A stretch of DNA of 7,173 nucleotides from Alkaliphilus sp. (GCA_018335765.1 JAGXRU010000068.1:1-7173); one strand, 5' to 3'. Numbered from the stretch's first letter, positions 1-5,584 are shown. Notes: a model not told the origin generated them from the sequence alone. Numbers and translations are program-made.

Positions 1-1004
1 ATGCCATTTTTGGAAGAAATGCAATAATTTTATCACCGCATCCTAGAACTAAAAAAACCAATACATTAATCGTTAATTACATGAGAGAAACCCTCAAAAA
101 ATACGGAGCTCCTGAAGATCTAGTAATCGCAATCGAAGAACCTACCATGGACATCAGTAATGAAGTAATGAAACAGTGTGATTTGATTGTTGCTACAGGC
201 GGGGCTGCCTTAGTGAAATCAGCTTATTCATCAGGCACTCCTGCTTATGGCGTAGGTGCCGGTAACGCTGTTATTGTTGTGGATTCTGATGCCGACTTAA
301 AAGATGCCGCCATGAAGATAAGAATGAGTAAGACCTTCGACTTTGCAACCAGCTGCTCTGCAGAGAACTCAGTAGTTATTCAAGAAGGTGTTTATACCGA
401 CATGATAGAGGCTCTAAAGGCCGAGGGTGGATATCTTTGCAATGCAGACGAAAAAGCATTACTCCAAAAAGCATTGTGGGTAGATGGTCATTTAAATCCT
501 AAGATTATTGCACAGTCTGCTCAAGTAATTGCAAACATAGCTGGCATAAGCGTAACTCCTGACACAAGATTCATCATGGTTGAAGAAACGAACGTAGGCT
601 CTGATTACCCATTCTCAGGAGAAAAATTATCAGTAACCATGACTTTGTTCAAATTTGGAGAATTCAAAGAAGCTGTAGCTAAAGTAAACGAAATTACTAG
701 ATATCAAGGCATGGGACACTCCTGTGGCATTCATTCCTTCAACGAAGACCATATCATGGAGTTAGCGCTTAACTCTAAGGTCAGCCGCATGAATGTAAAT
801 CAAGGTCAAGCCCTTGCAAATACCGGTAATTGGTTTAATGGTGTGCCTGTAACTACAACCCTTGGCTGTGGATCTTGGGGTGGAAATATATCCTCAGAAA
901 ACATTACTTGGAAACACATGATTAATACCACCACTGTATCAAGGCCATTCCCACCTGTTGTTCCTACAGATGAAGAATTATTCGGAGATGTGATCAACGA
1001 CTAA
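1..1004 (+). CDS. CoA-acylating aldehyde dehydrogenase, 5'-truncated by window edge (sulfoacetaldehyde or succinate-semialdehyde dehydrogenase type)
   Basis: The reading frame is open from base 3 to the window edge, so the ATG at 81 is internal; 333 residues are visible of the usual 450-500. The family oxidises an aldehyde with NAD(P)+ and CoA to an acyl-CoA in the cytoplasm. Visible signs are the Rossmann-side segment NAIILSPHPRTKKT just after the edge, the glycine-rich VATGGAALVKSAYSSG stretch (about 199-246), and the catalytic cysteine in KTFDFATSCSAEN (codon 354-356). Later come GMGHSCGIHS and the C-terminal TLGCGSWGGNISSENITWKH signature, typical of EutE/SucD/SauS-like acylating enzymes rather than hydrolytic ones. 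The next gene follows after 73 bases with no terminator, so an aminotransferase probably supplies the aldehyde. Substrate is inferred: sulfoacetaldehyde (SauS-like) if the partner acts on taurine; succinate or malonate semialdehyde are alternatives. Family is sure, substrate is not. Confidence 0.9.
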   Translation, partial: AIFGRNAIILSPHPRTKKTNTLIVNYMRETLKKYGAPEDLVIAIEEPTMDISNEVMKQCDLIVATGGAALVKSAYSSGTPAYGVGAGNAVIVVDSDADLKDAAMKIRMSKTFDFATSCSAENSVVIQEGVYTDMIEALKAEGGYLCNADEKALLQKALWVDGHLNPKIIAQSAQVIANIAGISVTPDTRFIMVEETNVGSDYPFSGEKLSVTMTLFKFGEFKEAVAKVNEITRYQGMGHSCGIHSFNEDHIMELALNSKVSRMNVNQGQALANTGNWFNGVPVTTTLGCGSWGGNISSENITWKHMINTTTVSRPFPPVVPTDEELFGDVIND

Positions 1005-1077
1005 TTCCTATTTTTTCAAATGGCAGTTGCTGGTTGTCAATGTTTACAACTACATTATACAAGAAGGAGGTAAAAAA

Positions 1078-2418
1078 ATGTCTCAAACAGTAGATTATGC
1101 AAAAAAAATTAAATCCGATTCATTGTCATATAATCTTCATTCATGGTCACCTCAGGCTGCTTTAGATCCAATGGTTATTACGAAAGCCGAAGGAATTTAT
1201 TTTTGGAATGCCGAAGGTAAGCGTTTCTTTGATATGTCATCTCAACTTGTGAACATGAACATAGGCTACGGAAATAAAAAAGTAATAGAAGCTATAAAAG
1301 ATCAAGCTGAAAAGATGCCTTTCATGGGCCCTAGCTTTGCAGTGGAGGCTAGATCAGAAGCAGCTAGAAAAATAATAGAAATAGCACCAGATAATATGGG
1401 CAAAGTATTCTTTACCAACTCTGGAGCTGAGGCCAACGAAAATGCTATCAAAATGGCTCGCATGGTCACAGGCAGGAATAAAATATTATCTGGATATCGT
1501 TCCTATCACGGCTCTACCTACGGTGCTGCAAACTTGACAGGTGAAAAAAGAAGATTTCCAAGCGAACCAGGAATAGCTGGATTTGTAAAATTTTTTAATC
1601 CCTATGCATACAGATCACCTGTTGAATTTAAAACTGAGGAAGAAGTGACAAAGTATTATCTTACTCTACTAAAAGAACAAATCGAATTCGAAGGTCCTGA
1701 AAACATTGCTGCCATATTCCAAGAATCAATAGTGGGAAGCAACGGTATCCTTATTCCGCCTAAGGGCTGGATGCAAGGCGTGAGAGATCTTTGCGATCAG
1801 CATGGTATAATAATGGTTTGCGACGAAGTAATGTCTGGTTTTGGTAGAACAGGTGAATGGTTTGCAATAAATCATTGGAATGTACAGCCTGATATTATAA
1901 CCTTTGCTAAGGGTAGCACTTGTGGCTATATTCCTTTGGGTGGTGCTATCGTCAGTAAAAAAATTGCCGAATTCTTTAACGACAACTTTCTCTGGTGCGG
2001 ACTCACCTACAATGGACATTTAATGGGTTGTGCCACAGCGTCAGCCACTTTAGATGTTTACAAGGAAGAAAATTTACTTCAAAGATCCAAGGAAACGGGT
2101 GTTATTTTAGGAGAAATCCTTGAAAGTCTTAAAGAGAAACATGCTTGCGTAGGCGATGTTAGATACATTGGATTATTTTCAGCCATTGAATTAGTTAAAG
2201 ACAAAACCACTAAAGAAGCTTTAGTTCATGGCAAGGATCCGGAGAAAATAATGAAAAAAATTCTTAACATCCTCATAAGCGAAGGCTTTTGGACTTATAA
2301 CCACGAAAATATTCTAATGCTAGCTCCTCCATTGATTATAACCGAAGCTCAGCTTAGAGAAGCCATGGAAATAATGGATAAGGTACTTGATTATGTAGAT
2401 AACATTATAGCAGGATAG
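1078..2418 (+). CDS. Class III PLP-dependent omega-aminotransferase, probable taurine:2-oxoglutarate/pyruvate aminotransferase
   Basis: The 446-residue cytoplasmic protein has the full length of the family. ATG 1078 is chosen because AAGGAGG lies at 1064-1070; an in-frame ATG at 1027 has no such site. Fold-type I class III features are clear: phosphate-binding NSGAEANEN (114-122), the SYHGSTYGA cofactor-stacking region (142-150), DEV with Asp249 for the pyridine nitrogen, GFGRTGEWFA (254-263) and the Schiff-base Lys278 in ITFAKGSTCGYIPLGGA. The N-terminal SQLVNMNIGYGNKKV and the YRSYHGSTYGAANLTGEKRR region resemble the group annotated as taurine:pyruvate or taurine:2-oxoglutarate aminotransferases. 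It would move the amino group of taurine to a 2-oxo acid and leave sulfoacetaldehyde, the natural substrate for the acylating dehydrogenase just upstream. Beta-alanine or GABA as amino donor cannot be excluded. The gene ends at a strong hairpin, so it is last in its operon. Confidence 0.88.
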   Translation: MSQTVDYAKKIKSDSLSYNLHSWSPQAALDPMVITKAEGIYFWNAEGKRFFDMSSQLVNMNIGYGNKKVIEAIKDQAEKMPFMGPSFAVEARSEAARKIIEIAPDNMGKVFFTNSGAEANENAIKMARMVTGRNKILSGYRSYHGSTYGAANLTGEKRRFPSEPGIAGFVKFFNPYAYRSPVEFKTEEEVTKYYLTLLKEQIEFEGPENIAAIFQESIVGSNGILIPPKGWMQGVRDLCDQHGIIMVCDEVMSGFGRTGEWFAINHWNVQPDIITFAKGSTCGYIPLGGAIVSKKIAEFFNDNFLWCGLTYNGHLMGCATASATLDVYKEENLLQRSKETGVILGEILESLKEKHACVGDVRYIGLFSAIELVKDKTTKEALVHGKDPEKIMKKILNILISEGFWTYNHENILMLAPPLIITEAQLREAMEIMDKVLDYVDNIIAG

Positions 2419-2436
2419 TGAATATATTCGCCTTAA

Positions 2437-2477
2437 AAATCTGACAAACCCTCCCTCAATGAGGGTTTGTCAGATTT
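2437..2477 (+). terminator. Operon-end hairpin after the aminotransferase
   Basis: A perfect 17-bp inverted repeat (arms 2437-2453 and 2461-2477, 7-nt loop) lies 19 bases after the aminotransferase stop. The left arm begins with A residues and the right arm ends in TTT, but the T tract beyond is weak (TCTGG follows). It probably terminates the dehydrogenase-aminotransferase transcript and separates it from the chemoreceptor gene. Part of its effect may be to protect the mRNA 3' end. Confidence 0.8.
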
Positions 2478-2483
2478 CTGGTA

Positions 2484-2511
2484 TAAAGTTTATTTGTAAT
2501 ATATTCGATAA
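2484..2511 (+). promoter_or_regulatory. Candidate sigma-28/sigma-D (flagellar) promoter
   Basis: TAAAGTTT at 2484-2491 equals the classical sigma-28 -35 element. After 12 bases TTCGATAA (2504-2511) matches six of eight positions of GCCGATAA. The spacer is one base longer than the enteric N11 consensus. It lies 65 bases before the start of a chemoreceptor gene, a usual member of the late flagellar regulon. No comparably good sigma-A promoter was seen in this gap. Confidence 0.5.
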
Positions 2512-2525
2512 ATATGATATCATAT
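2512..2525. promoter_or_regulatory. 14-bp perfect palindrome, possible operator
   Basis: ATATGATATCATAT is a perfect palindrome starting directly after the candidate -10 element and covering the expected transcription start of the chemoreceptor gene. Position and symmetry suggest a repressor site. The surrounding DNA is very AT-rich, so chance is a real alternative. Confidence 0.3.
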
Positions 2526-2576
2526 GTTTATTCATATAAATTAATGTAATTTTCGGTTAAATAGAGGAGGGTTATC

Positions 2577-3410
2577 ATGCAAAACATTGCTTCCGGGAAT
2601 GAAATACTGAAGGCATTTGAAATCATTAAAAATTACATACCCATTATTTTTGAAGAAGAAGTGAGCTATGCTATTACAGATTGCGAAAAATATCTCCTTC
2701 AGGTGTCCACAAAAAGTATTAACACAGGTATAAAAATAGGAGATCCAATAAAAGAAGGCACTGCTTCCTGTGATGCCCTAAAAACAGGGAAAGTAGTGAA
2801 AAAAATTGTGCCAAAGCATGTATTTGGATTTGAATTATTGGCAATAGCAATACCCATTAAGGACCATAGTGATAAAGTTGTTGGATGTGTCTCCTTCGGC
2901 AGGAGTATGGAGAAACATTACAAGATATCTGATTTATCTAAAACCCTCTCTCAGTCCATTGATGAGGTAAGTGCATCCATGGAGCAATTTTCCGCTGGAC
3001 TTCAACATATGTTATCCTCCAATGATATCATGGTAAATGATGTTTTAGTTGCAAATGAAGAAGCAAAGAACACTGATTCCATATTAAAGTTTATAAGAGG
3101 TATAGCAAATCAAACAAACCTTTTGGGTCTGAACGCATCTATTGAAGCTGCCAGAACAGGCGAAGCCGGTCGTGGCTTCAGTGTAGTTGCACAGGAGATC
3201 AGAAAACTTTCTAATTCGAGCAATGAGTCCATAGATAGAATCGGCTCCGTACTTCATAAAATTCAACAGTCAGTAGAAAACATTAATCAAAACATAGGTG
3301 ATATGAACGATATATTTAAAACTCAAACCGATGCTATCCAGCATATCAATCTATCTTTACAGGATTTAAGTACCGTTGCTAAGGAGCTTGAAAAAATAAG
3401 TCAGATTTAA
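2577..3410 (+). CDS. Soluble methyl-accepting chemotaxis protein (short, YfmS-like)
   Basis: The 277-residue protein has no signal peptide or membrane segment, so it should be a cytoplasmic chemoreceptor. Residues 1 to about 115 form a small sensory domain, probably PAS-like, containing GDPIKEGTASCDALKTGK and ELLAIAIPIKDHSDKVVGCV. From about 120 on it is a coiled-coil signalling domain. The CheA/CheW-binding hairpin tip is plain at 175-201: IANQTNLLGLNASIEAARTG, then EAGRGF, with Gly and Ser replacing the more usual Ala residues. The signalling helices are short compared with transmembrane receptors, and the size is close to Bacillus subtilis YfmS (about 286 residues). ATG 2577 is supported by GAGGAGG at 2564-2570. 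The gene is monocistronic between two terminators and next to an aminotransferase operon. Sensing of the operon's substrate or a linked metabolite is only an inference. Confidence 0.88.
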   Translation: MQNIASGNEILKAFEIIKNYIPIIFEEEVSYAITDCEKYLLQVSTKSINTGIKIGDPIKEGTASCDALKTGKVVKKIVPKHVFGFELLAIAIPIKDHSDKVVGCVSFGRSMEKHYKISDLSKTLSQSIDEVSASMEQFSAGLQHMLSSNDIMVNDVLVANEEAKNTDSILKFIRGIANQTNLLGLNASIEAARTGEAGRGFSVVAQEIRKLSNSSNESIDRIGSVLHKIQQSVENINQNIGDMNDIFKTQTDAIQHINLSLQDLSTVAKELEKISQI

Positions 3411-3427
3411 ACAATAATGTTTTACAG

Positions 3428-3454
3428 AAAGCCTTCTCATTTTTGAGGGCTTTT
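3428..3454 (+). terminator. Rho-independent terminator of the chemoreceptor gene
   Basis: Arms AAAGCCTTC (3428-3436) and GAGGGCTTT (3445-3453) form a 9-bp stem with one G-T wobble and an 8-nt loop. It is followed by TTTTATTTA and begins 17 bases after the stop codon. This is a standard terminator form. Confidence 0.85.
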
Positions 3455-3476
3455 ATTTATTAAAATAAATGATGTG

Positions 3477-3514
3477 AAGAAAAGCAGAAATTCTCATAGA
3501 GTTCTGCTTTTCTT
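3477..3514 (-). terminator. Bidirectional hairpin between convergent genes; terminator of the cysteine-rich gene pair
   Basis: A perfect 13-bp inverted repeat has arms 3477-3489 and 3502-3514 around a 12-nt loop, and the loop itself can pair CTC with GAG. One arm is A-rich and the other T-rich on either strand, so it can work in both directions. It lies 38 bases past the stop of the minus-strand cysteine-rich gene at 3553-3696 and also backs up the chemoreceptor terminator. Confidence 0.65.
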
Positions 3515-3552
3515 AATCAAATACATCAATTTTATTTTTTCTCATTTTTCTA

Positions 3553-3696
3553 TTAATTCTCCTGTATCAAGCTACGTTCATAAAGATCGCATTCATCACA
3601 CTTATTGCAGTAACCACTCACATAATGAATGCATGTAATAACACCACAGGGTATTAGATTATTCATAACCTCTTCATTGTGATTGGTTTTTATCAC
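3553..3696 (-). CDS. Small cysteine-rich protein, copy 2 (downstream member of a tandem pair)
   Basis: The frame encodes 47 residues from a GTG start. GGAGG (3705-3709 on the minus strand) sits 8 bases before GTG 3696. An in-frame ATG at 3711 would add five residues, but it overlaps that site and has none of its own. There is no signal peptide or membrane segment. Residues 9-14 read EVMNNL, then PCGVITCIHYVSGYC and NKCDECDLYERSLIQ follow. The five cysteines are at 17, 22, 30, 33 and 36, with His24 conserved in the sister copy. The two proteins match at about 27 of 46 aligned positions, which is strong evidence that both are real genes. The C-x4-C-x-H spacing with a later Gly-x-Cys suggests metal binding and recalls the DUF1540 cysteine pattern, but this is not a firm match. 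Function is unknown. It is likely co-transcribed with the copy 49 bases upstream. Confidence 0.72.
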   Translation of the reverse strand: MIKTNHNEEVMNNLIPCGVITCIHYVSGYCNKCDECDLYERSLIQEN

Positions 3697-3745
3697 TTTG
3701 TGCACCTCCATAATTTGTAGTGAAAGATTAGTTTGGTAATTGTCT

Positions 3746-3886
3746 TTAATATTCCTGTATTACCACTCTTTCATAAAGATCACATTCTCCACGTCCACAT
3801 AGGCCACCAATGCAATGCAAACAAGAAATGACACCACATTTTTCTAAATTATTCATAACTTCTACATTATAATTATGTTCTCTCAT
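3746..3886 (-). CDS. Small cysteine-rich protein, copy 1 (promoter-proximal member of a tandem pair)
   Basis: The 46-residue frame starts at ATG 3886 and has AGGGGG at 3894-3899, 7 bases upstream. It keeps the same plan as the neighbouring copy: VEVMNNL (8-14), KCGVISCLHCIGGLC (16-30) and ECDLYERVVIQEY at the end. Cysteines are at 17, 22, 25, 30 and 35. Compared with the other copy, one residue is missing before ECDLYE, and the fifth cysteine is at 25 rather than 33. Cys17, Cys22, His24, Cys30 and the Cys of ECDLYE are shared and are candidate ligands for zinc or another metal, or redox thiols. It is predicted cytoplasmic. A perfect consensus sigma-A promoter with flanking inverted repeats lies just upstream, so high but regulated expression is likely. 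I do not recognise the family. A cysteine-rich peptide precursor is an alternative, but there is no leader or modification gene nearby. Confidence 0.75.
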   Translation of the reverse strand: MREHNYNVEVMNNLEKCGVISCLHCIGGLCGRGECDLYERVVIQEY

Positions 3887-3927
3887 TTTTGTTCCCCCTA
3901 CATCATGTTGCTTTTGTATTTATTTAT

Positions 3928-3956
3928 ATTATAATACTTGTATGCTATTATGTCAA
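3928..3956 (-). promoter_or_regulatory. Perfect consensus sigma-A promoter for the cysteine-rich pair
   Basis: On the minus strand TTGACA (3956-3951) and TATAAT (3933-3928) are separated by exactly 17 bases, matching the consensus at all 12 positions. The -10 ends 29 bases before the ribosome binding site of the promoter-proximal gene, which gives a short leader. Such a strong promoter normally needs repression, in line with the inverted repeats around it. Confidence 0.88.
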
Positions 3957-3970
3957 TTGTATACAAGTAT
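3934..3970. promoter_or_regulatory. Probable operator: 10-bp inverted repeat bracketing the promoter
   Basis: ATACTTGTAT (3934-3943, in the spacer directly against the -10) and ATACAAGTAT (3961-3970, just upstream of the -35) are perfect reverse complements separated by 17 bases. Each arm is itself nearly palindromic (ATAC, two bases, GTAT), so these may be two separate dimer sites. In addition TTGTATACAA (3957-3966) is a perfect 10-bp palindrome next to the -35, of a shape seen with GntR-type repressors. The regulator is not in the window. Confidence 0.6.
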
Positions 3971-3987
3971 ATTCAGTCTTTTTTTCT

Positions 3988-4016
3988 TTGATTGCCTACA
4001 TACATTAATTTATAGT
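3988..4016 (+). promoter_or_regulatory. Candidate sigma-A promoter for the membrane protein/YbjQ operon
   Basis: TTGATT (3988-3993), a 17-base spacer and TATAGT (4011-4016) match nine of twelve consensus positions. It faces away from the cysteine-rich gene promoter, and its -35 is 17 bases from the inverted-repeat operator, so one regulator could act on both directions. Confidence 0.5.
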
Positions 4017-4063
4017 ACAATATACATAATATATATATTATAAAGAAAGTTGGTGTCCATACC

Positions 4064-4282
4064 ATGGTGGTAATTTTTAGTTGGTTAGTTTGTTTTAGTG
4101 GATTATTATACTTCCTAACAATTTTTACCATTCCATTTATTAATGAAGCCCTATTACCCAGCATCATCATGTTATCCTTAGCATTAGGCATCCCTAGTGC
4201 TATTGGTTTACTAATTGTTTTAATAAAGGAAAGGATTAAAGACAAAAAAGAGGAGGGTAAAAATGATATTAGTAAATTCTAG
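4064..4282 (+). CDS. Small two-helix membrane protein, unknown function
   Basis: The 72-residue product has two hydrophobic stretches, about residues 2-26 (IFSWLVCFSGLLYFLTIF) and 30-54 (IIMLSLALGIPSAIGLLIVL). A charged lysine/glutamate-rich tail (KERIKDKKEEGK) follows and probably faces the cytoplasm. Its last 20 bases overlap the start of the YbjQ gene, whose ribosome binding site lies inside this gene; that implies translational coupling. No good ribosome binding site precedes ATG 4064 (only a weak GAAAG at 4045-4049), so the start is uncertain; GTG 4067 is the neighbouring codon. An antisense frame covers the same bases but has no such support. The family is not recognised; a membrane partner for the YbjQ protein is inferred from the overlap alone. 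Confidence 0.6.
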   Translation: MVVIFSWLVCFSGLLYFLTIFTIPFINEALLPSIIMLSLALGIPSAIGLLIVLIKERIKDKKEEGKNDISKF

Positions 4283-4577
4283 TACCATAGCCAATAAGGA
4301 AATCGTTGAAACCTTGGGTTTAGTTAAGGGTAGCACTATCAGAGCGAAGCATGTAGGCAAGGATATTATTGCCGGTTTTCGACACCTAGTAGGAGGAGAA
4401 TTAAAGGAATATACGGAAATGATAGACGAAGCCAGACAAATTGCGATAAGCAGAATGATTAAAGAAGCTGAGGACTTGGGAGCAAATGCCGTATTAGATA
4501 TTCGATTTACGACCACATCCGTTATGCAGGGTGCGGCTGAAGTAATGGTTTATGGAACAGCTGTCAAATTGAAATAA
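4263..4577 (+). CDS. YbjQ/UPF0145 family protein (putative heavy-metal-binding domain)
   Basis: The 104-residue length is that of the YbjQ family (about 103-107). The start at ATG 4263 is set by AGGAGGG at 4251-4257. Family features are ETLGLVKGSTIRAKHVGKDI near the N-terminus, GFRHLVGGELKEYTEMIDEAR in the middle, EAEDLGANAVLDIRF (about 68-82) and a C-terminal VMVYGTAVKL strand. Members are small soluble proteins that form ring-shaped oligomers. The heavy-metal-binding label in databases is a proposal rather than a shown activity, and this copy has no cysteine and a single histidine pair of positions (His30 and His41), so metal binding is not evident from the sequence. It is joined to the upstream membrane-protein gene by overlap. 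The 3' end of the gene forms one arm of a strong hairpin. Confidence 0.88.
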   Translation: MILVNSSTIANKEIVETLGLVKGSTIRAKHVGKDIIAGFRHLVGGELKEYTEMIDEARQIAISRMIKEAEDLGANAVLDIRFTTTSVMQGAAEVMVYGTAVKLK

Positions 4578-4592
4578 GACAGCTGTTCCATA
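4551..4592. terminator. Hairpin enclosing the YbjQ stop codon, between convergent genes
   Basis: Arms 4551-4565 and 4578-4592 form a perfect 15-bp inverted repeat (TATGGAACAGCTGTC and its complement). The left arm is coding and the TAA stop (4575-4577) ends the 12-nt loop. There is no T tract on either side, so this is not a standard intrinsic terminator. It may still end or stabilise both the YbjQ transcript and the minus-strand permease transcript, whose stop is 28 bases away. Confidence 0.5.
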
Positions 4593-4619
4593 TCATAGCC
4601 AACAAGATATTATTATGAT

Positions 4620-5528
4620 TTAATGCAAAAGCTTTCGCTTTCTGTTTTTCAAAAAATCAAGCTTAGTTTCCGCTAAAACAATAGCTATTAATATTAATAC
4701 GCAGCCGGCTATCATCTGAATCGTGAGCATTTCCTTAAGAAACATCACAGCCAAAATCGTTCCAAATACTGATTCTAAGCATAGAATCAATGCTGTGCGG
4801 GTAGAGGTAGTAAACTGTTGAGCTGTATTTTGAATAACGAAAGCCATTAAGGTTGGAAAAAGCACAAGGTATGCTACTGCACTAACCATTTGTTTGTCAA
4901 AAACCCTCGGAACTGGCTCAAATATCAAAGCAAAAATACTAAAAATCAAAGCTGCCACTGCCATTTGTACGAATGCCAGCAAAAATGGATCTTTTCCTTT
5001 AGCAAAGTAGCCTACGCTGACAATATGGGCGGCAAAAAAAACAGCACAGATTAAAGTTAATAAATCTCCTTTATTGATAAAAAAGCTACCTTGAATAGTC
5101 AACAATCCAATACCAATCAAAGCCAAGAACGTAGACGAAAAAGCATAACCATCAGGTCGTTGTTTATGTACCATCCAAGCTAGAAAAGGTACGATCACAA
5201 CATTTGTTCCAGTTAAAAAGGCTTGTTTACTTGCGGTGGTATACTGCAAGCCTATAGTCTGAGCTGAAAATCCCAAAAATAATAATATCCCGATGACCGC
5301 TCCTGCATAAAGGTCCTTCTTTGTAATATTTCTAAGTCTTTTATTTAGTATAAGACACATAATTGCAGTGGCTAGTGTAAATCTAACTGCCATTATATAA
5401 AATGGTGTTATATTATCTAAAGCACCCTTCATTACAACAAATCCTCCACCCCAAACTAATGCCACAAGGAGCAGAGATAAATCTGCATAAATCATTTTTC
5501 TTTTTGGAGTTAATTCTGTTTTTGTCAA
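4620..5528 (-). CDS. EamA/DMT superfamily permease
   Basis: The 302-residue protein is an inner-membrane transporter of the drug/metabolite superfamily with two EamA repeats, roughly residues 14-147 and 155-287, and about ten hydrophobic helices. Family marks are LVALVWGGGFVVMKGALDNI followed by a helix with MAVRFTLA in the first repeat, and TALILCLESVFGTILAVMFL (245-264) near the end of the second. The start is TTG (5528-5526), chosen because AGGAGGA (5536-5542) lies 7 bases upstream; the next ATG would lose 11 residues and has no such site. The C-terminal tail is basic (KNRKRKLLH), suiting a cytoplasmic end. Substrates of such proteins (amino acids, other metabolites, drugs) cannot be told from sequence. 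It is separated from the upstream molybdopterin gene by a terminator, so it is probably transcribed alone. Confidence 0.9.
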   Translation of the reverse strand: MTKTELTPKRKMIYADLSLLLVALVWGGGFVVMKGALDNITPFYIMAVRFTLATAIMCLILNKRLRNITKKDLYAGAVIGILLFLGFSAQTIGLQYTTASKQAFLTGTNVVIVPFLAWMVHKQRPDGYAFSSTFLALIGIGLLTIQGSFFINKGDLLTLICAVFFAAHIVSVGYFAKGKDPFLLAFVQMAVAALIFSIFALIFEPVPRVFDKQMVSAVAYLVLFPTLMAFVIQNTAQQFTTSTRTALILCLESVFGTILAVMFLKEMLTIQMIAGCVLILIAIVLAETKLDFLKNRKRKLLH

Positions 5529-5556
5529 TTTCTAGTCCTCCTAGTCTGTATTATCT

Positions 5557-5584
5557 CCTGTGATTTCCGATCCACGGATACAGG
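5557..5584 (-). promoter_or_regulatory. Imperfect dyad in the permease leader
   Basis: CCTGT/ACAGG (5557-5561, 5580-5584) enclose a second inverted pair TCCG/CGGA (5566-5569, 5575-5578) around a 5-base loop. It lies about 15 bases upstream of the permease ribosome binding site and could be an operator or a leader hairpin. The rest of 5585-5655 shows no convincing promoter to me. Confidence 0.25.

Noticed and set aside
81..83. ATG as the start of the aldehyde dehydrogenase
   Set aside because: The frame stays open to the left edge and the 26 residues upstream (including NAIILSPHPR) are typical of the family, so the gene begins outside the window.
1027..1077. Extended start of the aminotransferase at ATG 1027
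   Set aside because: It has no ribosome binding site and the extra residues do not look like the family, while ATG 1078 has a strong AAGGAGG in front.
1726..2019. Minus-strand 97-residue frame inside the aminotransferase gene
   Set aside because: It lies opposite the PLP-binding core of a well-conserved enzyme and has no support of its own.
3411..3552. CRISPR or repeat array, because several hairpins follow each other
   Set aside because: The two hairpins differ in sequence and size and each is explained as a terminator of a neighbouring gene.
3553..3886. Ribosomally made modified peptide (bacteriocin or SCIFF-like) precursors
   Set aside because: The cysteine spacing does not fit SCIFF, there is no leader/core boundary, and no radical-SAM, lanthionine or export gene is in the window.
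3973..4245. Minus-strand 90-residue frame opposite the small membrane protein
   Set aside because: Its start lacks a convincing ribosome binding site, its hydrophobicity mirrors the plus-strand membrane gene, and its end overlaps the divergent promoter region.
4220..4516. Minus-strand 98-residue frame opposite YbjQ
   Set aside because: It is antisense to a clear family member with a good start site and shows no recognisable domain.
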